The notes: generated by a model not told the origin, from the sequence alone. A stretch of 57,704 nucleotides of DNA from an uncultured Flavobacteriaceae bacterium (GCA_905381055.1 CAJPUR010000007.1:1-57704); one strand, 5' to 3'; counted from the stretch's first letter, positions 47,221 through 57,176 are shown. Numbers and translations are program-made.

Positions 47221-48840
47221 TCTGATACTAAGTTCGTTTTTGTTACTGGAGGTGTTACATCATCACTTGGAAAGGGCATAATAGCTGCTTCTTTAGCTAA
47301 GCTTTTACAAGCTCAAAATTATAAGGTTACAATCCAAAAATTTGATCCCTATATAAATGTTGATCCAGGGACTCTAAATCCCTATGAACACGGTGAGTGT
47401 TTTGTTACCGAGGATGGAGCAGAAACTGATCTTGATTTAGGCCATTATGAAAGATTCTTAAATGAACCTACATCACAATCAAATAATATCACAACTGGAA
47501 GTGTATATCAAAGTGTAATTGATAAAGAGCGAAGGGGAGAGTTTTTAGGAAAAACAGTTCAAGTAGTACCTCACATAACTAACGAGATCAAATTCAGAAT
47601 GAAAGAACTTTCTGAAAAAAGAGATTTAGATATAATTATAACTGAAATTGGAGGAACTGTTGGCGACATTGAATCCCTTCCATATATTGAGGCTGTTAGA
47701 CAGTTAATATGGGAGTTAGGTCCACAAAATTCGATAGTTATCCATTTAACTCTTATTCCATATTTATCTGCTGCTGGCGAACTTAAAACTAAACCAACTC
47801 AGCACTCCATAAAAACTTTAATGGAAAGCGGGGTAAAAGCAGATGTTTTAGTTTGTAGAACTGAGCACCATCTTAATAAAAAAATTAAAGATAAACTAGC
47901 TCTTTTTTGTAATGTAAGAAGCGACGCAGTTATTGAATCAATTGATGCTGATTCAATTTATGAGGTTCCGTTGTTAATGCAAAAAGAAGGTTTAGATAAA
48001 GTAGTTTTAAAAACTTTAAATCTTTCGTCCCCTGTTTCTCCTGACATGGATAAATGGAAAAGGTTTTTAGAAAAATTAAAATTTCCTAAAAATATTATTA
48101 AAATTGGATTGATTGGGAAATATCTTGAGATTCAAGATTCATATAAATCAATTTTAGAATCATTAATTCATTCAGGTACTTTTTATGACACAAAAGTTGA
48201 AGTTGAAATGATAAACTCTGAATTTTTAAATTTTAAAAATGTTAATTCAAAATTAATTAATGTTTCTGGAATAATTGTTGCCCCAGGTTTTGGAGAAAGG
48301 GGTATTGAGGGGAAAATAACCGCTGTAAATTATGTTAGAGAAAATGATATTCCATTTTTCGGAATTTGCTTCGGAATGCAGATGGCAGTTATTGAACATT
48401 CGAGAAATGTACTTGGACTTTCTTCTGCAAACTCTACCGAAATTGATAAAGACACAAAACATCCAGTTATTTCAATTATGGATAATCAAAAACAAATAGT
48501 AAATAAAGGAGGGACAATGAGACTTGGTTCTTGGAGTTGTGATTTGAAAAAAGGATCTTTAGTACATTCAGTTTATAAAAAAAATCAAATTTCTGAACGA
48601 CATAGACATCGGTATGAATATAATAATGATTATATGAAACAGTTAGAAGAAACTGGTTTAGTTGCAACAGGCATAAATCCTGATACTGAACTAGTAGAAA
48701 TTATTGAAAATATAAATAATAAGTGGTTTGTTGGTGTTCAATATCATCCTGAGTTTAAAAGTACAGTTTTAAATCCACATCCATTATTTAAAAGCTTTAT
48801 GAAAGCTAGTTTAGAATATTATAAAAAAAGTAAAGTATAA
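47218..48840 (+). CDS. pyrG: CTP synthase
   Basis: PyrG aminates UTP to CTP. The 540-residue enzyme has the N-terminal synthetase domain (FVFVTGGVTSSLGKGI; EIGGTVGDIESLPYIEA) and a C-terminal glutaminase domain with the Cys nucleophile in FGICFGMQMAVIE and the His/Glu pair in GVQYHPEFKS. Normal length and all motifs intact. It lies 77 nt after the LysM gene, with its own promoter box and a repeat at the start codon, and 10 nt before yidC. Confidence 0.98.
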   Translation: MSDTKFVFVTGGVTSSLGKGIIAASLAKLLQAQNYKVTIQKFDPYINVDPGTLNPYEHGECFVTEDGAETDLDLGHYERFLNEPTSQSNNITTGSVYQSVIDKERRGEFLGKTVQVVPHITNEIKFRMKELSEKRDLDIIITEIGGTVGDIESLPYIEAVRQLIWELGPQNSIVIHLTLIPYLSAAGELKTKPTQHSIKTLMESGVKADVLVCRTEHHLNKKIKDKLALFCNVRSDAVIESIDADSIYEVPLLMQKEGLDKVVLKTLNLSSPVSPDMDKWKRFLEKLKFPKNIIKIGLIGKYLEIQDSYKSILESLIHSGTFYDTKVEVEMINSEFLNFKNVNSKLINVSGIIVAPGFGERGIEGKITAVNYVRENDIPFFGICFGMQMAVIEHSRNVLGLSSANSTEIDKDTKHPVISIMDNQKQIVNKGGTMRLGSWSCDLKKGSLVHSVYKKNQISERHRHRYEYNNDYMKQLEETGLVATGINPDTELVEIIENINNKWFVGVQYHPEFKSTVLNPHPLFKSFMKASLEYYKKSKV

Positions 48841-48850
48841 TAAAATTTAA

Positions 48851-50656
48851 ATGGAAGAAAACAAATTTGACCCATATCAATTTATTGGTTTTGTATTAAT
48901 TGCAATTATTCTTACATGGATGTTATATGATCAAAATCCTGAAAATAATCAGTTGGATTCTCAGCCTAAAGAGGAAAATAATGAAATGAATTCAATTATT
49001 AAGGAAAATAATAATTCACTTCAGATTGACAATTTAGGTGAATTTTCTGATGTCATATCAAAGAAAAAAGTACATGAGCCAATTTTTATTGAAAACAGTA
49101 AATTCAATATTAAATTTAATTCAGAGGGTGGACAAATTGAAGAATTAAGCCTTAAAGATTTCACAAATTATAAAGGGGATTCACTTTATATCATCAAAAA
49201 AAACAATAATTTTAATATTGAATTTAAAACAAAAGATGGAAGGTCTTTCAATTCATCTGATTTTGTTTTTGTACCTGAATTATCTAGAAAAAACTTTAAA
49301 CAGGTCTTGACTTATAAGGCTTCAATAAGTCCAAACAAAAATATTAATTTTATATACGAGATAAGTTCTGATGATTTCATGATAAATTTTAGAATTAAAT
49401 CTGAAGGATTATCTCCTGTTTTGAGCTCTGATCAAAAAAATAAATTTTCTTGGAATCACAAGGCATTTAGAAATTCCAGAAGTATTGAATACGAAAATTG
49501 GTATACTGAGTTGACTTATGGATATGAAAATGAAAAAATGTCTTATTTGTCAAGTTCAAGTAACGATGATGATGATATTAAAAAAGTTGATTGGATTGGT
49601 TATAAGCAACACTTTTTTAACGCTATATTGGTTCCTGAAAATCAAATTGAAAATGTTTTTTTTAGTTCTGAGAATTTAGTTTCTTCGGAAGATAAAAATC
49701 AGCTTTACACAAAAAAATATTTTTCAGAGTACGAATTGGATTTTAATGGTGAAATTAATGAAAACTTTAAATTATATTTTGGACCTTCCGAATTTAACAT
49801 TCTTAGTAGTTATAATTTAGGAATTGAAAAATCAATTTATTTTGGATGGGGGATTTTCGGGTGGATTAATAAATATATTTTTAATCCACTTTTTGAATTT
49901 TTGAGTAGTTATTTTCCTCATGGAATTTCAATAATTATAATGACAATTCTAGTAAGACTAACAATGTCTCCGGTTACTTATAAATCTTATGTTTCTCAAA
50001 TTAAAATGAAGACTCTTCGTCCTGAGGTTGAAGAAATTAATAATAAGTATAAAAATGATGCGGTTAAGCGTCAACAGGAAACAATGTCTCTTTACAATCA
50101 AGCTGGAGCAAACCCAATGTCGGGTTGTTTACCTGCTCTTTTGCAGCTTCCTGTTTTTTATGCTCTTTTTAGTTTTTTCCCTGTTGCATTTGCTTTACGT
50201 CAAAAAAGTTTTTTATGGGCTGATGATCTTTCTTCTTACGATTCTGTTTTAGATCTTCCTTTTAGTATTCCTTTTTATGGTGACCATGTTAGTTTATTTC
50301 CAATACTTGCTTCAATCGCGATATTTATCTATACAATGATGACTGCAGGTCAACAGGCTGCTCCAACCCAACCAGGAATGCCTAATATGAAAATTATTAT
50401 TTATTTGATGCCTTTAATGATGCTTTTCTTTTTTAACAATTATGCAAGTGGTTTAAGTTTGTATTACTTTGTATCAAATATTTTGACAATTATTTTAATG
50501 TTGGTAATAAAGAATTATATAATTGACGACAATAAAATTAGATTGCAAATTGAGGAAAACAAAAAAAGACCAAAGAAAACAAGTGGTTTTTCTGCGAGAC
50601 TTCAAAGAGCAATGGAGCAAGCTGAAAAACAGAAAAAGTTAAAAGGGAAAAGATAA
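48851..50656 (+). CDS. yidC: membrane protein insertase YidC
   Basis: YidC inserts and folds inner-membrane proteins. The 601-residue protein has an N-terminal membrane helix (PYQFIGFVLIAIILTWML), a large periplasmic domain (about 60-340), and five C-terminal helices. The insertase core follows: SYFPHGISIIIMTILVRLTM, with the conserved Arg in the groove, and the GCLPALLQLPVFYALF segment. The C-terminal tail is basic (GFSARLQRAMEQAEKQKKLK). It follows pyrG by 10 nt. Confidence 0.96.
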   Translation: MEENKFDPYQFIGFVLIAIILTWMLYDQNPENNQLDSQPKEENNEMNSIIKENNNSLQIDNLGEFSDVISKKKVHEPIFIENSKFNIKFNSEGGQIEELSLKDFTNYKGDSLYIIKKNNNFNIEFKTKDGRSFNSSDFVFVPELSRKNFKQVLTYKASISPNKNINFIYEISSDDFMINFRIKSEGLSPVLSSDQKNKFSWNHKAFRNSRSIEYENWYTELTYGYENEKMSYLSSSSNDDDDIKKVDWIGYKQHFFNAILVPENQIENVFFSSENLVSSEDKNQLYTKKYFSEYELDFNGEINENFKLYFGPSEFNILSSYNLGIEKSIYFGWGIFGWINKYIFNPLFEFLSSYFPHGISIIIMTILVRLTMSPVTYKSYVSQIKMKTLRPEVEEINNKYKNDAVKRQQETMSLYNQAGANPMSGCLPALLQLPVFYALFSFFPVAFALRQKSFLWADDLSSYDSVLDLPFSIPFYGDHVSLFPILASIAIFIYTMMTAGQQAAPTQPGMPNMKIIIYLMPLMMLFFFNNYASGLSLYYFVSNILTIILMLVIKNYIIDDNKIRLQIEENKKRPKKTSGFSARLQRAMEQAEKQKKLKGKR

Positions 50657-50700
50657 AATTTATTTTTGATTTTTCTCCTTAAGAATCCTACCCTTTACTC

Positions 50701-50708
50701 TAAATTTG
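50701..50708 (+). promoter_or_regulatory. -7 box of mnmA, nearly at the start codon
   Basis: TAAATTTG is a full TAnnTTTG match just 4 nt (TACT) before the mnmA ATG at 50713. No TTG is found 19-21 nt upstream. If used, the mRNA would start at about the ATG. Confidence 0.45.
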
Positions 50709-50712
50709 TACT

Positions 50713-51906
50713 ATGAAAAAAACAGTTGTTGTTGGGCTTTCTGGAGGAGTTGATTCAAGCGTAGCTGCATATCTCTTAAAAAAAAATAATTATAAAGTAA
50801 TTGGCCTTTTTATGAAAAATTGGCATGATGAAAGTGTCACTCTGAGTAATAATTGTCCATGGTTAGAGGATAGTTATGATGCAATGTTAGTGGCGGAAAA
50901 ACTTAAAATACCTTTTCAAACTATTGATCTTAGTGATTTATATAAAAAAAAGATAGTTGATTATATGTTTGAAGAATATAAAAGGGGAAGAACCCCAAAT
51001 CCTGATATATTATGCAATAGAGAAATTAAATTTGAAATTTTTTTAAATGTTGCAACTTCATTGGGTGCGGATTACATAGCAACAGGTCATTATTGTATTA
51101 AAAAAGAAATATGTAATTCAAATAAGTCAGTTTTTAGATTAATTAAAGGTAAAGATGAGGAAAAAGATCAATCTTACTTTTTATGTCAGTTAAATCAAAA
51201 ACAACTATCAAAATCATTATTTCCATTGGGAGGATTTTTAAAATCTGAAATTAGACAAATCGCCAAAGAATTAAATTTGGTTACAGCTGAAAAAAAAGAT
51301 TCTCAAGGACTATGTTTTATTGGGAAAGTTAGTTTAACTGATTTTTTAAAACAAAAGTTAAAGGTTAATGAGGGTGAAATTATTGAAATAAAAAAATCTT
51401 ATTTTAAAAAAATTGATAATAATGAGTTAGAATTTAATTCTTTGGAGGAAAAATTGAATTTTTATACAAAAAAAAATAGATATAAAAAGAAAGATGGAAA
51501 ATATATAGGTCTTCACCATGGAGCACATTTTTTTACCAAAGGACAAAGAAAAGGCCTGTCAGTTGGAGGTATGAAAGAGCCGTTATTTGTTATAGATACT
51601 GATGTAAATGAAAACATAGTATATGTTGGTAAAGGTAAATCCCATCCAGGATTAATTAGAAAGGGAATTAGGATTTTACATGAGGACGTACATTGGGTTA
51701 GGCCAGATTTACGGATTAATAAAAATCAATCTATAGAAGTTTTAGCAAGAATTAGATATAGGCAGCCACTTGGGAAAGCAATTATATACAATCGCAATGA
51801 TGCTCTTTATGTTATTTTTGATAAACCCAAATTAGCAATCGCTGAAGGACAGTTTGTTGCATGGTATTTAAATGATGAACTTATCGGTTCAGGTGTGATT
51901 TCATAA
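50713..51906 (+). CDS. mnmA: tRNA-specific 2-thiouridylase MnmA
   Basis: MnmA adds sulphur to U34 of Lys, Glu and Gln tRNAs. The 397-residue protein begins [18 protein letters not shown] (PP-loop). It has the first catalytic Cys in [22 protein letters not shown], and the second Cys in [10 protein letters not shown], then the central [18 protein letters not shown] and a C-terminal barrel. Slightly longer than the E. coli enzyme owing to an insert at about residues 228-270. It converges on lysA with a 15-nt gap. Confidence 0.96.
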   Translation: MKKTVVVGLSGGVDSSVAAYLLKKNNYKVIGLFMKNWHDESVTLSNNCPWLEDSYDAMLVAEKLKIPFQTIDLSDLYKKKIVDYMFEEYKRGRTPNPDILCNREIKFEIFLNVATSLGADYIATGHYCIKKEICNSNKSVFRLIKGKDEEKDQSYFLCQLNQKQLSKSLFPLGGFLKSEIRQIAKELNLVTAEKKDSQGLCFIGKVSLTDFLKQKLKVNEGEIIEIKKSYFKKIDNNELEFNSLEEKLNFYTKKNRYKKKDGKYIGLHHGAHFFTKGQRKGLSVGGMKEPLFVIDTDVNENIVYVGKGKSHPGLIRKGIRILHEDVHWVRPDLRINKNQSIEVLARIRYRQPLGKAIIYNRNDALYVIFDKPKLAIAEGQFVAWYLNDELIGSGVIS

Positions 51907-51921
51907 AGATAAATAGGTTTT

Positions 51922-53139
51922 TTAAAAAATTGAATCGTTAGAAATTTCAATTTGATTCCTTAAAATATCTTCAAATTCTTCTTCTTTTCTTATTAGATGC
52001 GCTTTATTTTTAGCCCATAGTACCTCTCCTGGTCTATACCTTGAATTATAATTACTTGCCATTGATTGGCAATAAGCACCAGCATTTTTAAAAAGCAGGT
52101 AATCACCTTCATTGATTTCAGATATTTTTCTATTACTTCCAAAAGTATCGGTTTCGCAAATGTAACCAACAACAGAATAAAATCTTTCCCTTCCATCTGG
52201 GTTAGACAAATTATATATTTCATGATATGAACCATATAGCATAGGTCTAATAAGATGATTAAAACCACTTTCAATTTGAGCAAAAACTGTAGAAGTAGTT
52301 TGTTTTACTACATTAACCTTGGCTATAAAACTTCCTGCTTCACTAACTAGGAATTTTCCTGGTTCAAAAGCTAATATTAAATTTTTACCATAATCTTTAC
52401 AGAAAGAATTAAATTTTAGTGATAGCTTTTCACCGAGTTCATCAATATTAGTTTCAATATCTCCATTTTTATATGGGACTTTGAATCCGCTTCCAAAATC
52501 AATAAATTCAAGATTTTTAAAGTTTTTTGCTGTATCAAATAAGATTTGACTGGCATGCAAAAAAACATCAATATCTAAAATGTCACTTCCTGTGTGCATG
52601 TGAACACCATTAATTCTCATATTGGTATTTTTAACAATTCTCATTAAATGTGGAATTTGATGAATTGAAATACCAAATTTTGAGTCAATATGGCCAACAG
52701 AAATATTACTATTTCCTCCAGCCATAACATGAGGATTGATTCTTATACAAACTGGAATTTTAGGATATTTATTCCCAAAAGATTCAAGTATTGATAAATT
52801 ATCAATATTTATCTGAACACCAAGTTTGGAAACTTCCTCTATTTCAGAAATATTTACTCCGTTAGGGGTGAAAATAATTTTATTAGAATCAAATCCAGCT
52901 TTAATTCCTAACTTGACTTCTTGAATAGAAACCGTGTCAATTCCACTTCCAAGTTCTTTCATTAATTTAAGTATTGAAATATTTGAAAGAGCTTTTACAG
53001 CGTAATTTATTCTTAAATTTTCAACATTTTTGAATGCATTAGAAAGTCTTTTAAATTGAAATTTGATTTTATCAGCTTCATAAATGTATAAGGGACTTCC
53101 AAATTCTTCAACAACCTTAATAAATTCTGAATTCTCCAT
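51922..53139 (-). CDS. lysA: diaminopimelate decarboxylase
   Basis: LysA makes lysine from meso-diaminopimelate. The 405-residue PLP enzyme has the PLP Lys in INYAVKALSN, HMHTGSD for phosphate/His stacking, FGSGFKVPY, LAFEPGKFLVSEAG, and the substrate Cys motif in CETDTFGSNR. It ends normally. It converges on mnmA and is divergent from sucC; the 162-nt gap between lysA and the sucC ATG holds an AT-rich stretch and a 20-bp palindrome. Confidence 0.96.
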   Translation of the reverse strand: MENSEFIKVVEEFGSPLYIYEADKIKFQFKRLSNAFKNVENLRINYAVKALSNISILKLMKELGSGIDTVSIQEVKLGIKAGFDSNKIIFTPNGVNISEIEEVSKLGVQINIDNLSILESFGNKYPKIPVCIRINPHVMAGGNSNISVGHIDSKFGISIHQIPHLMRIVKNTNMRINGVHMHTGSDILDIDVFLHASQILFDTAKNFKNLEFIDFGSGFKVPYKNGDIETNIDELGEKLSLKFNSFCKDYGKNLILAFEPGKFLVSEAGSFIAKVNVVKQTTSTVFAQIESGFNHLIRPMLYGSYHEIYNLSNPDGRERFYSVVGYICETDTFGSNRKISEINEGDYLLFKNAGAYCQSMASNYNSRYRPGEVLWAKNKAHLIRKEEEFEDILRNQIEISNDSIF

Positions 53140-53241
53140 AAAAATTTTTTACTAAATTAATAAGATATGATTTATAGATTGCTTGAACTAAAATAATATA
53201 TTAAATATTATATATAATGTTATATTTAAAACAAATTCTAT

Positions 53242-53261
53242 AATTAATTCATGAATTAATT
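53242..53261. promoter_or_regulatory. 20-bp perfect palindrome between lysA and sucC
   Basis: The half-sites AATTAATTCA and TGAATTAATT form an uninterrupted dyad 40 nt before the sucC ATG. It may be a regulator site controlling sucC. AT-rich sequence raises the chance of accidental symmetry. Confidence 0.4.
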
Positions 53262-53301
53262 GTAAGTTGCTTTGTATTAATTTGATTAAAATTATTTGAA
53301 T

Positions 53302-54495
53302 ATGAATTTGCATGAATTTCAGGGAAAAGATTTATTAAATGCAAACGGAGTTGCAATTCAAAGAGGAATTGTTGCTTCCTCTGCTAGCGAAGCCAAAATT
53401 GCTGCCCATAATTTAAATACTCAAACTGGAACAGAATGGTTTGTTGTTAAGGCTCAAGTTCATGCGGGAGGAAGAGGCAAGGGGGGAGGTATAAAATTAG
53501 CAAAGAGCTATGATGAAGTTTTTGAAATTTCTAAAAATATTTTAGGAATGAATTTAATTACTCCCCAAACACCACCTGAGGGAAAACCTGTGAATCAAGT
53601 TTTGATTGCAGAAGATGTTTATTATCCTGGGGAATCCAAAATATCTGAATTTTATGTATCTGTTTTACTTGATAGGTCAACCTGTAAGAATATAATAATG
53701 TATTCAACTGAAGGGGGTATGGATATTGAATCTGTAGCAGAAAAAACTCCTGAATTAATTTATACCGAAATAATAGACCCTAAGATTGGAATTTTACCTT
53801 TTCAAGCTAGAAAAGTTGCATTTAATTTAGGTTTAAGTGGCAATGCTTTTAAAGAAATGATGAAATTTATTACATCTTTATATAATGCGTACATAAAATC
53901 TGATGCCTCATTATTTGAAATTAATCCTGTTCTTAAGACTTCTGACAATAAAATTATTGCAGTAGACTCTAAAGTTTCAATTGATGATAACTCTTTATTT
54001 AGACAAAAAGAAATTTCAAATTTAAGAGACTTTAGAGAGGAAAACCCCATTGAAGTTGAGGCAAATAATGCTGGATTGAGTTATGTTGATCTTGATGGTA
54101 ATGTCGGTTGTATGGTAAATGGTGCTGGTTTAGCAATGGCTACAATGGATCTAATTAAGCAAGCTGGAGGTGATCCTGCAAATTTCTTAGATGTTGGTGG
54201 AACTGCAGATTCTTCTCGAGTAGAAACTGCATTTAAATTAATCCTAAAAGATGTAAATGTTAAGGCTATTTTAGTAAATATTTTTGGAGGTATTGTTAGA
54301 TGCGATAGAGTTGCTGAGGGAATTGTTAAAGCTTTTACTAATTTAAAAGACTCTATAAATGTCCCTATTATAGTAAGACTTCAAGGTACTAATTCAGATA
54401 AAGCAAAAAAGATAATTGACTCATCTGGGTTAAATGTAATTTCCGCAATTGGTTTTCAGGAAGCAGCTGAAAAGGTAAATAAAGCTATTAATTAA
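53302..54495 (+). CDS. sucC: succinyl-CoA ligase (ADP-forming) beta subunit
   Basis: SucC with SucD makes succinate and ATP from succinyl-CoA. I start at the ATG at 53302 (397 residues, MNLHEFQGKDLLNANGVA); the longer frame begins TTG. The ATP-grasp domain includes VVKAQVHAGGRGKGGGIKLA, SLFEINPVLKT and VNGAGLAMATMD; the C-terminal domain has NFLDVGGTA and ILVNIFGGIVRCD. The partner sucD is not adjacent; separate loci are common in flavobacteria. Confidence 0.97.
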   Translation: MNLHEFQGKDLLNANGVAIQRGIVASSASEAKIAAHNLNTQTGTEWFVVKAQVHAGGRGKGGGIKLAKSYDEVFEISKNILGMNLITPQTPPEGKPVNQVLIAEDVYYPGESKISEFYVSVLLDRSTCKNIIMYSTEGGMDIESVAEKTPELIYTEIIDPKIGILPFQARKVAFNLGLSGNAFKEMMKFITSLYNAYIKSDASLFEINPVLKTSDNKIIAVDSKVSIDDNSLFRQKEISNLRDFREENPIEVEANNAGLSYVDLDGNVGCMVNGAGLAMATMDLIKQAGGDPANFLDVGGTADSSRVETAFKLILKDVNVKAILVNIFGGIVRCDRVAEGIVKAFTNLKDSINVPIIVRLQGTNSDKAKKIIDSSGLNVISAIGFQEAAEKVNKAIN

Positions 54496-54527
54496 AGACA
54501 TGTTGTCAGTAATTTTCTCAAATTAAA

Positions 54528-54558
54528 TGACATTATGTCACTTATTTTACATTGGTAT
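54528..54558 (+). promoter_or_regulatory. candidate heat-shock element upstream of hsp20
   Basis: TGACAT-T-ATGTCA (54528-54540) is a perfect dyad with a one-base centre. It is followed after 12 nt by TGGTAT (54553-54558), as in front of htpG. It ends 45 nt before the hsp20 ATG. A weaker GACA-TGT-TGTC copy is at 54497-54507. Confidence 0.5.
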
Positions 54559-54603
54559 CCTATTTGAAGATTTTATAATTGTTAAACTTAAAAATTAATT
54601 ATT

Positions 54604-55026
54604 ATGAAATTATTACAATATAATCAAAATCTTTTTTCGGACTTTTTTGACAATTTTATTTATAATGAACTAAATATCAGAGACTCATTAAAATTTAAAA
54701 CTCCTGACGTAAATGTTCTTGAGGATGAAAAATTTTTTCTTCTTGAATTTGCAGTACCTGGTAAAAATAAAGATGATTTTTCTATCGAAATTGATAAAAA
54801 TATTTTATCAGTCGCTTTAGCTGAGTCAAAATCAATTGATAATAATCCAGACTTATATTCTAGAAGAGAATTTGGATATGAATCTTTTCATAGAACATTT
54901 AATTTGCCTGAAATAATTGATAATAAAAAAATTATGGCTAATTATGAAGACGGTGTTTTGAAAATTAAATTAGATAAGAAAAAATCTAATTTAATTAACT
55001 CTAAAAAACTAATTAAGGTTAATTAA
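54604..55026 (+). CDS. small heat-shock protein, Hsp20/alpha-crystallin family
   Basis: The 140-residue ATP-independent chaperone has an N-terminal arm with aromatic residues (LFSDFFDNFIYNE), an alpha-crystallin domain at about 37-125 (TPDVNVLEDEKFFLLEFAVPG, SRREFGYESFHRTFNLPE, NYEDGVLKIKLDKK), and a C-terminal KKLIKVN tail carrying an I/V-x-I/V-like motif. It is monocistronic, with a strong terminator after it. Its promoter shares an element with htpG. Confidence 0.94.
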   Translation: MKLLQYNQNLFSDFFDNFIYNELNIRDSLKFKTPDVNVLEDEKFFLLEFAVPGKNKDDFSIEIDKNILSVALAESKSIDNNPDLYSRREFGYESFHRTFNLPEIIDNKKIMANYEDGVLKIKLDKKKSNLINSKKLIKVN

Positions 55027-55038
55027 ATTTAAAAAAAT

Positions 55039-55074
55039 GGCGGCGATTAATTCTTTCATTCGTCGCCTTTTTTT
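55039..55074. terminator. bidirectional intrinsic terminator between hsp20 and uvrB
   Basis: GGCGGCGA (55039-55046) and TCGTCGCC (55060-55067) pair over 8 bp (one G-T) with a 13-nt loop, followed by T7; A7 precedes it, so it works in both directions. It is the only strong GC-rich terminator I saw in the window. Confidence 0.85.
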
Positions 55075-57070
55075 AATTATCAATCAAATGTTTTTTTAAT
55101 TGTATAATTGTATCTCTTAGTCGAGCTGCCTCAATGAAATCTAGTCCTTTTGCAGCTTTTTCCATAGCCTTTTTTAAAATACTTATTTCTTTTTTTATAT
55201 TTTTTTTGTTTTTAATGTTTAGTTTTTGAATATCGTTTATTAATTCTTCAGTATTAATTGAATTAAAACTTTTTGAATCTTTTGAAAGAGAATTATTTAA
55301 TGTTTTATTTATTTGCCTTGGAACTAAATTATTTACTTTATTATATTCTATTTGTTTTTTTCTTCTATAATTGGTTTCATTTATCGTTTTTTCCATACTA
55401 CGAGTAATTCTGTCTGCATACATTATAGCTTTACCATTAATGTTTCTTGCTGCTCTTCCAATAGTTTGAGTTAATGACCTATTACTTCTTAGGAATCCTT
55501 CTTTGTCTGCATCTAAAATTATTACAAGAGATACTTCAGGTAAATCTAATCCTTCTCTCAATAAATTGACTCCAATCAAAACATCAAACAATCCTTTTCT
55601 TAGATCTTGCATAATCTCAACTCTTTCAAGTGTATCAACATCACTATGGATATATCTTGATCTTACCTTGAATTTTAATAAGTATTTGGTTAGTTCCTCA
55701 GCCATTCTTTTTGTAAGAGTAGTGACTAAAATTCGTTCATCTTTCTCAACTCTACTATTAATTTCTTCTAATAAGTCATCAATTTGATTTTCACTTTTTC
55801 TTATCTCAATTTCTGGATCTAATAAACCTGTTGGCCTTATTATTTGTTCAATTATATGTCCTTCAGTTTTTTCTAGTTCGTAATTTGATGGGGTTGCACT
55901 GACGTATAAAATTTGATTTTGTAAAACTTCAAATTCCTCAAACTTAAGTGGTCTGTTATCCATAGCGGCTGGTAATCTAAATCCATATTCGACCAAGTTT
56001 TCTTTTCTACTTTTATCTCCTCCGTACATTGCATGTACTTGTGGAATTGTAACATGACTTTCGTCTATTACCATTAAATAATCCTCAGGGAAGTAATCAA
56101 TAAGGCAAAAGGGCCTTGAACCTGGTTCTCTTCCATCAAGATATCTGGAATAGTTTTCTATTCCCGAACAATATCCTAATTCTTTAATCATTTCTAAATC
56201 AAAATTTGTCCTTTCCTCAATTCTTTTTGATTCTAATTTTTGACCAAGTTTATTAAAATATTCAATTTGTTTAATCAAATCATTTTGGATATTTATGATT
56301 GCATTTTGAAGATTATCAGGAGATGTTACAAAAATATTTGCAGGATATAAATTGATACTTTCAAATTGATTAATAACTTCTAATGAAGATGGATTAAAAC
56401 ATTCAATTTCCTCGATTTCATTTCCAAAAAAATGAATTTTAAATGCATAATCTGAATAAGCAGGAAAAATATCAATTATATCACCTTGAACTCTAAAATT
56501 TCCTCTTTTTAATTCTTCTGTTGTTCTGGAATATAAACTTTGAACTAGTTTAATTAGAAAATTATTTTTAGATATTATCATATTTTTTTTAATAATAATA
56601 ACATTTTTTTTAAACTCTACAGGGTTTCCAATTCCATACAAACAAGAAACTGAAGCAATAACAATAATATCTCTTCTTCCAGATAATAGTGATGAGGTAG
56701 TTCTTAATCTTAGTTTTTCAATTTCCTCATTAATTGACAAGTCTTTCTCTATGTATGTACCAGTAACTGGCATATATGCTTCAGGCTGATAATAGTCATA
56801 ATATGAAACAAAATATTCAACTGCGTTATTTGGAAAAAAGTTTTTAAATTCTGAGTATAATTGTGCAGCAAGAGTTTTATTATGAGCTAAAACTAGAACT
56901 GGTTTTTGGAGTTTTTCTATTAAATTAGCTACTGTATATGTTTTTCCAGATCCAGTAACACCCATTAATGTTAAATATTTTTCTTTACTTTTAAATCCTT
57001 GTAATAATTCACTAATTGCCTTAGGTTGATCTCCAGTTGGTTTAAAATTTGATTTTAATTTAAAGTTCAT
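55073..57070 (-). CDS. uvrB: excinuclease ABC subunit B
   Basis: UvrB verifies DNA damage and positions UvrC in nucleotide excision repair. The 665-residue protein has Walker A GVTGSGKTYTVANLIEK, the damage-sensing beta-hairpin YYDYYQPEAYMP, the DESHVTIPQ Walker B, helicase motifs (TLTKRMAEELTKYL, GVNLLREGLDLPEVS, QTIGRAARN), and a C-terminal UVR motif (FIEAARLRDTIIQLKK). All are intact. Confidence 0.98.
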   Translation of the reverse strand: MNFKLKSNFKPTGDQPKAISELLQGFKSKEKYLTLMGVTGSGKTYTVANLIEKLQKPVLVLAHNKTLAAQLYSEFKNFFPNNAVEYFVSYYDYYQPEAYMPVTGTYIEKDLSINEEIEKLRLRTTSSLLSGRRDIIVIASVSCLYGIGNPVEFKKNVIIIKKNMIISKNNFLIKLVQSLYSRTTEELKRGNFRVQGDIIDIFPAYSDYAFKIHFFGNEIEEIECFNPSSLEVINQFESINLYPANIFVTSPDNLQNAIINIQNDLIKQIEYFNKLGQKLESKRIEERTNFDLEMIKELGYCSGIENYSRYLDGREPGSRPFCLIDYFPEDYLMVIDESHVTIPQVHAMYGGDKSRKENLVEYGFRLPAAMDNRPLKFEEFEVLQNQILYVSATPSNYELEKTEGHIIEQIIRPTGLLDPEIEIRKSENQIDDLLEEINSRVEKDERILVTTLTKRMAEELTKYLLKFKVRSRYIHSDVDTLERVEIMQDLRKGLFDVLIGVNLLREGLDLPEVSLVIILDADKEGFLRSNRSLTQTIGRAARNINGKAIMYADRITRSMEKTINETNYRRKKQIEYNKVNNLVPRQINKTLNNSLSKDSKSFNSINTEELINDIQKLNIKNKKNIKKEISILKKAMEKAAKGLDFIEAARLRDTIIQLKKHLIDN

Positions 57071-57144
57071 GGATTTTAAATTGTAAATAAAAATAATACT
57101 TTTGATTATTATAATTATAATTTTATAAAGCTAAAAAAAGGGAG

Positions 57145-57176
57145 TTGACTTTTTTAAATAAAGAATATTAACTTTG
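57145..57176 (+). promoter_or_regulatory. promoter of the gene at 57191
   Basis: TTG (57145-57147) and TAACTTTG (57169-57176) are 21 nt apart, a full match to the Bacteroidota consensus. The expected start near 57183 leaves only about 8 nt before the ATG. Confidence 0.65.
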
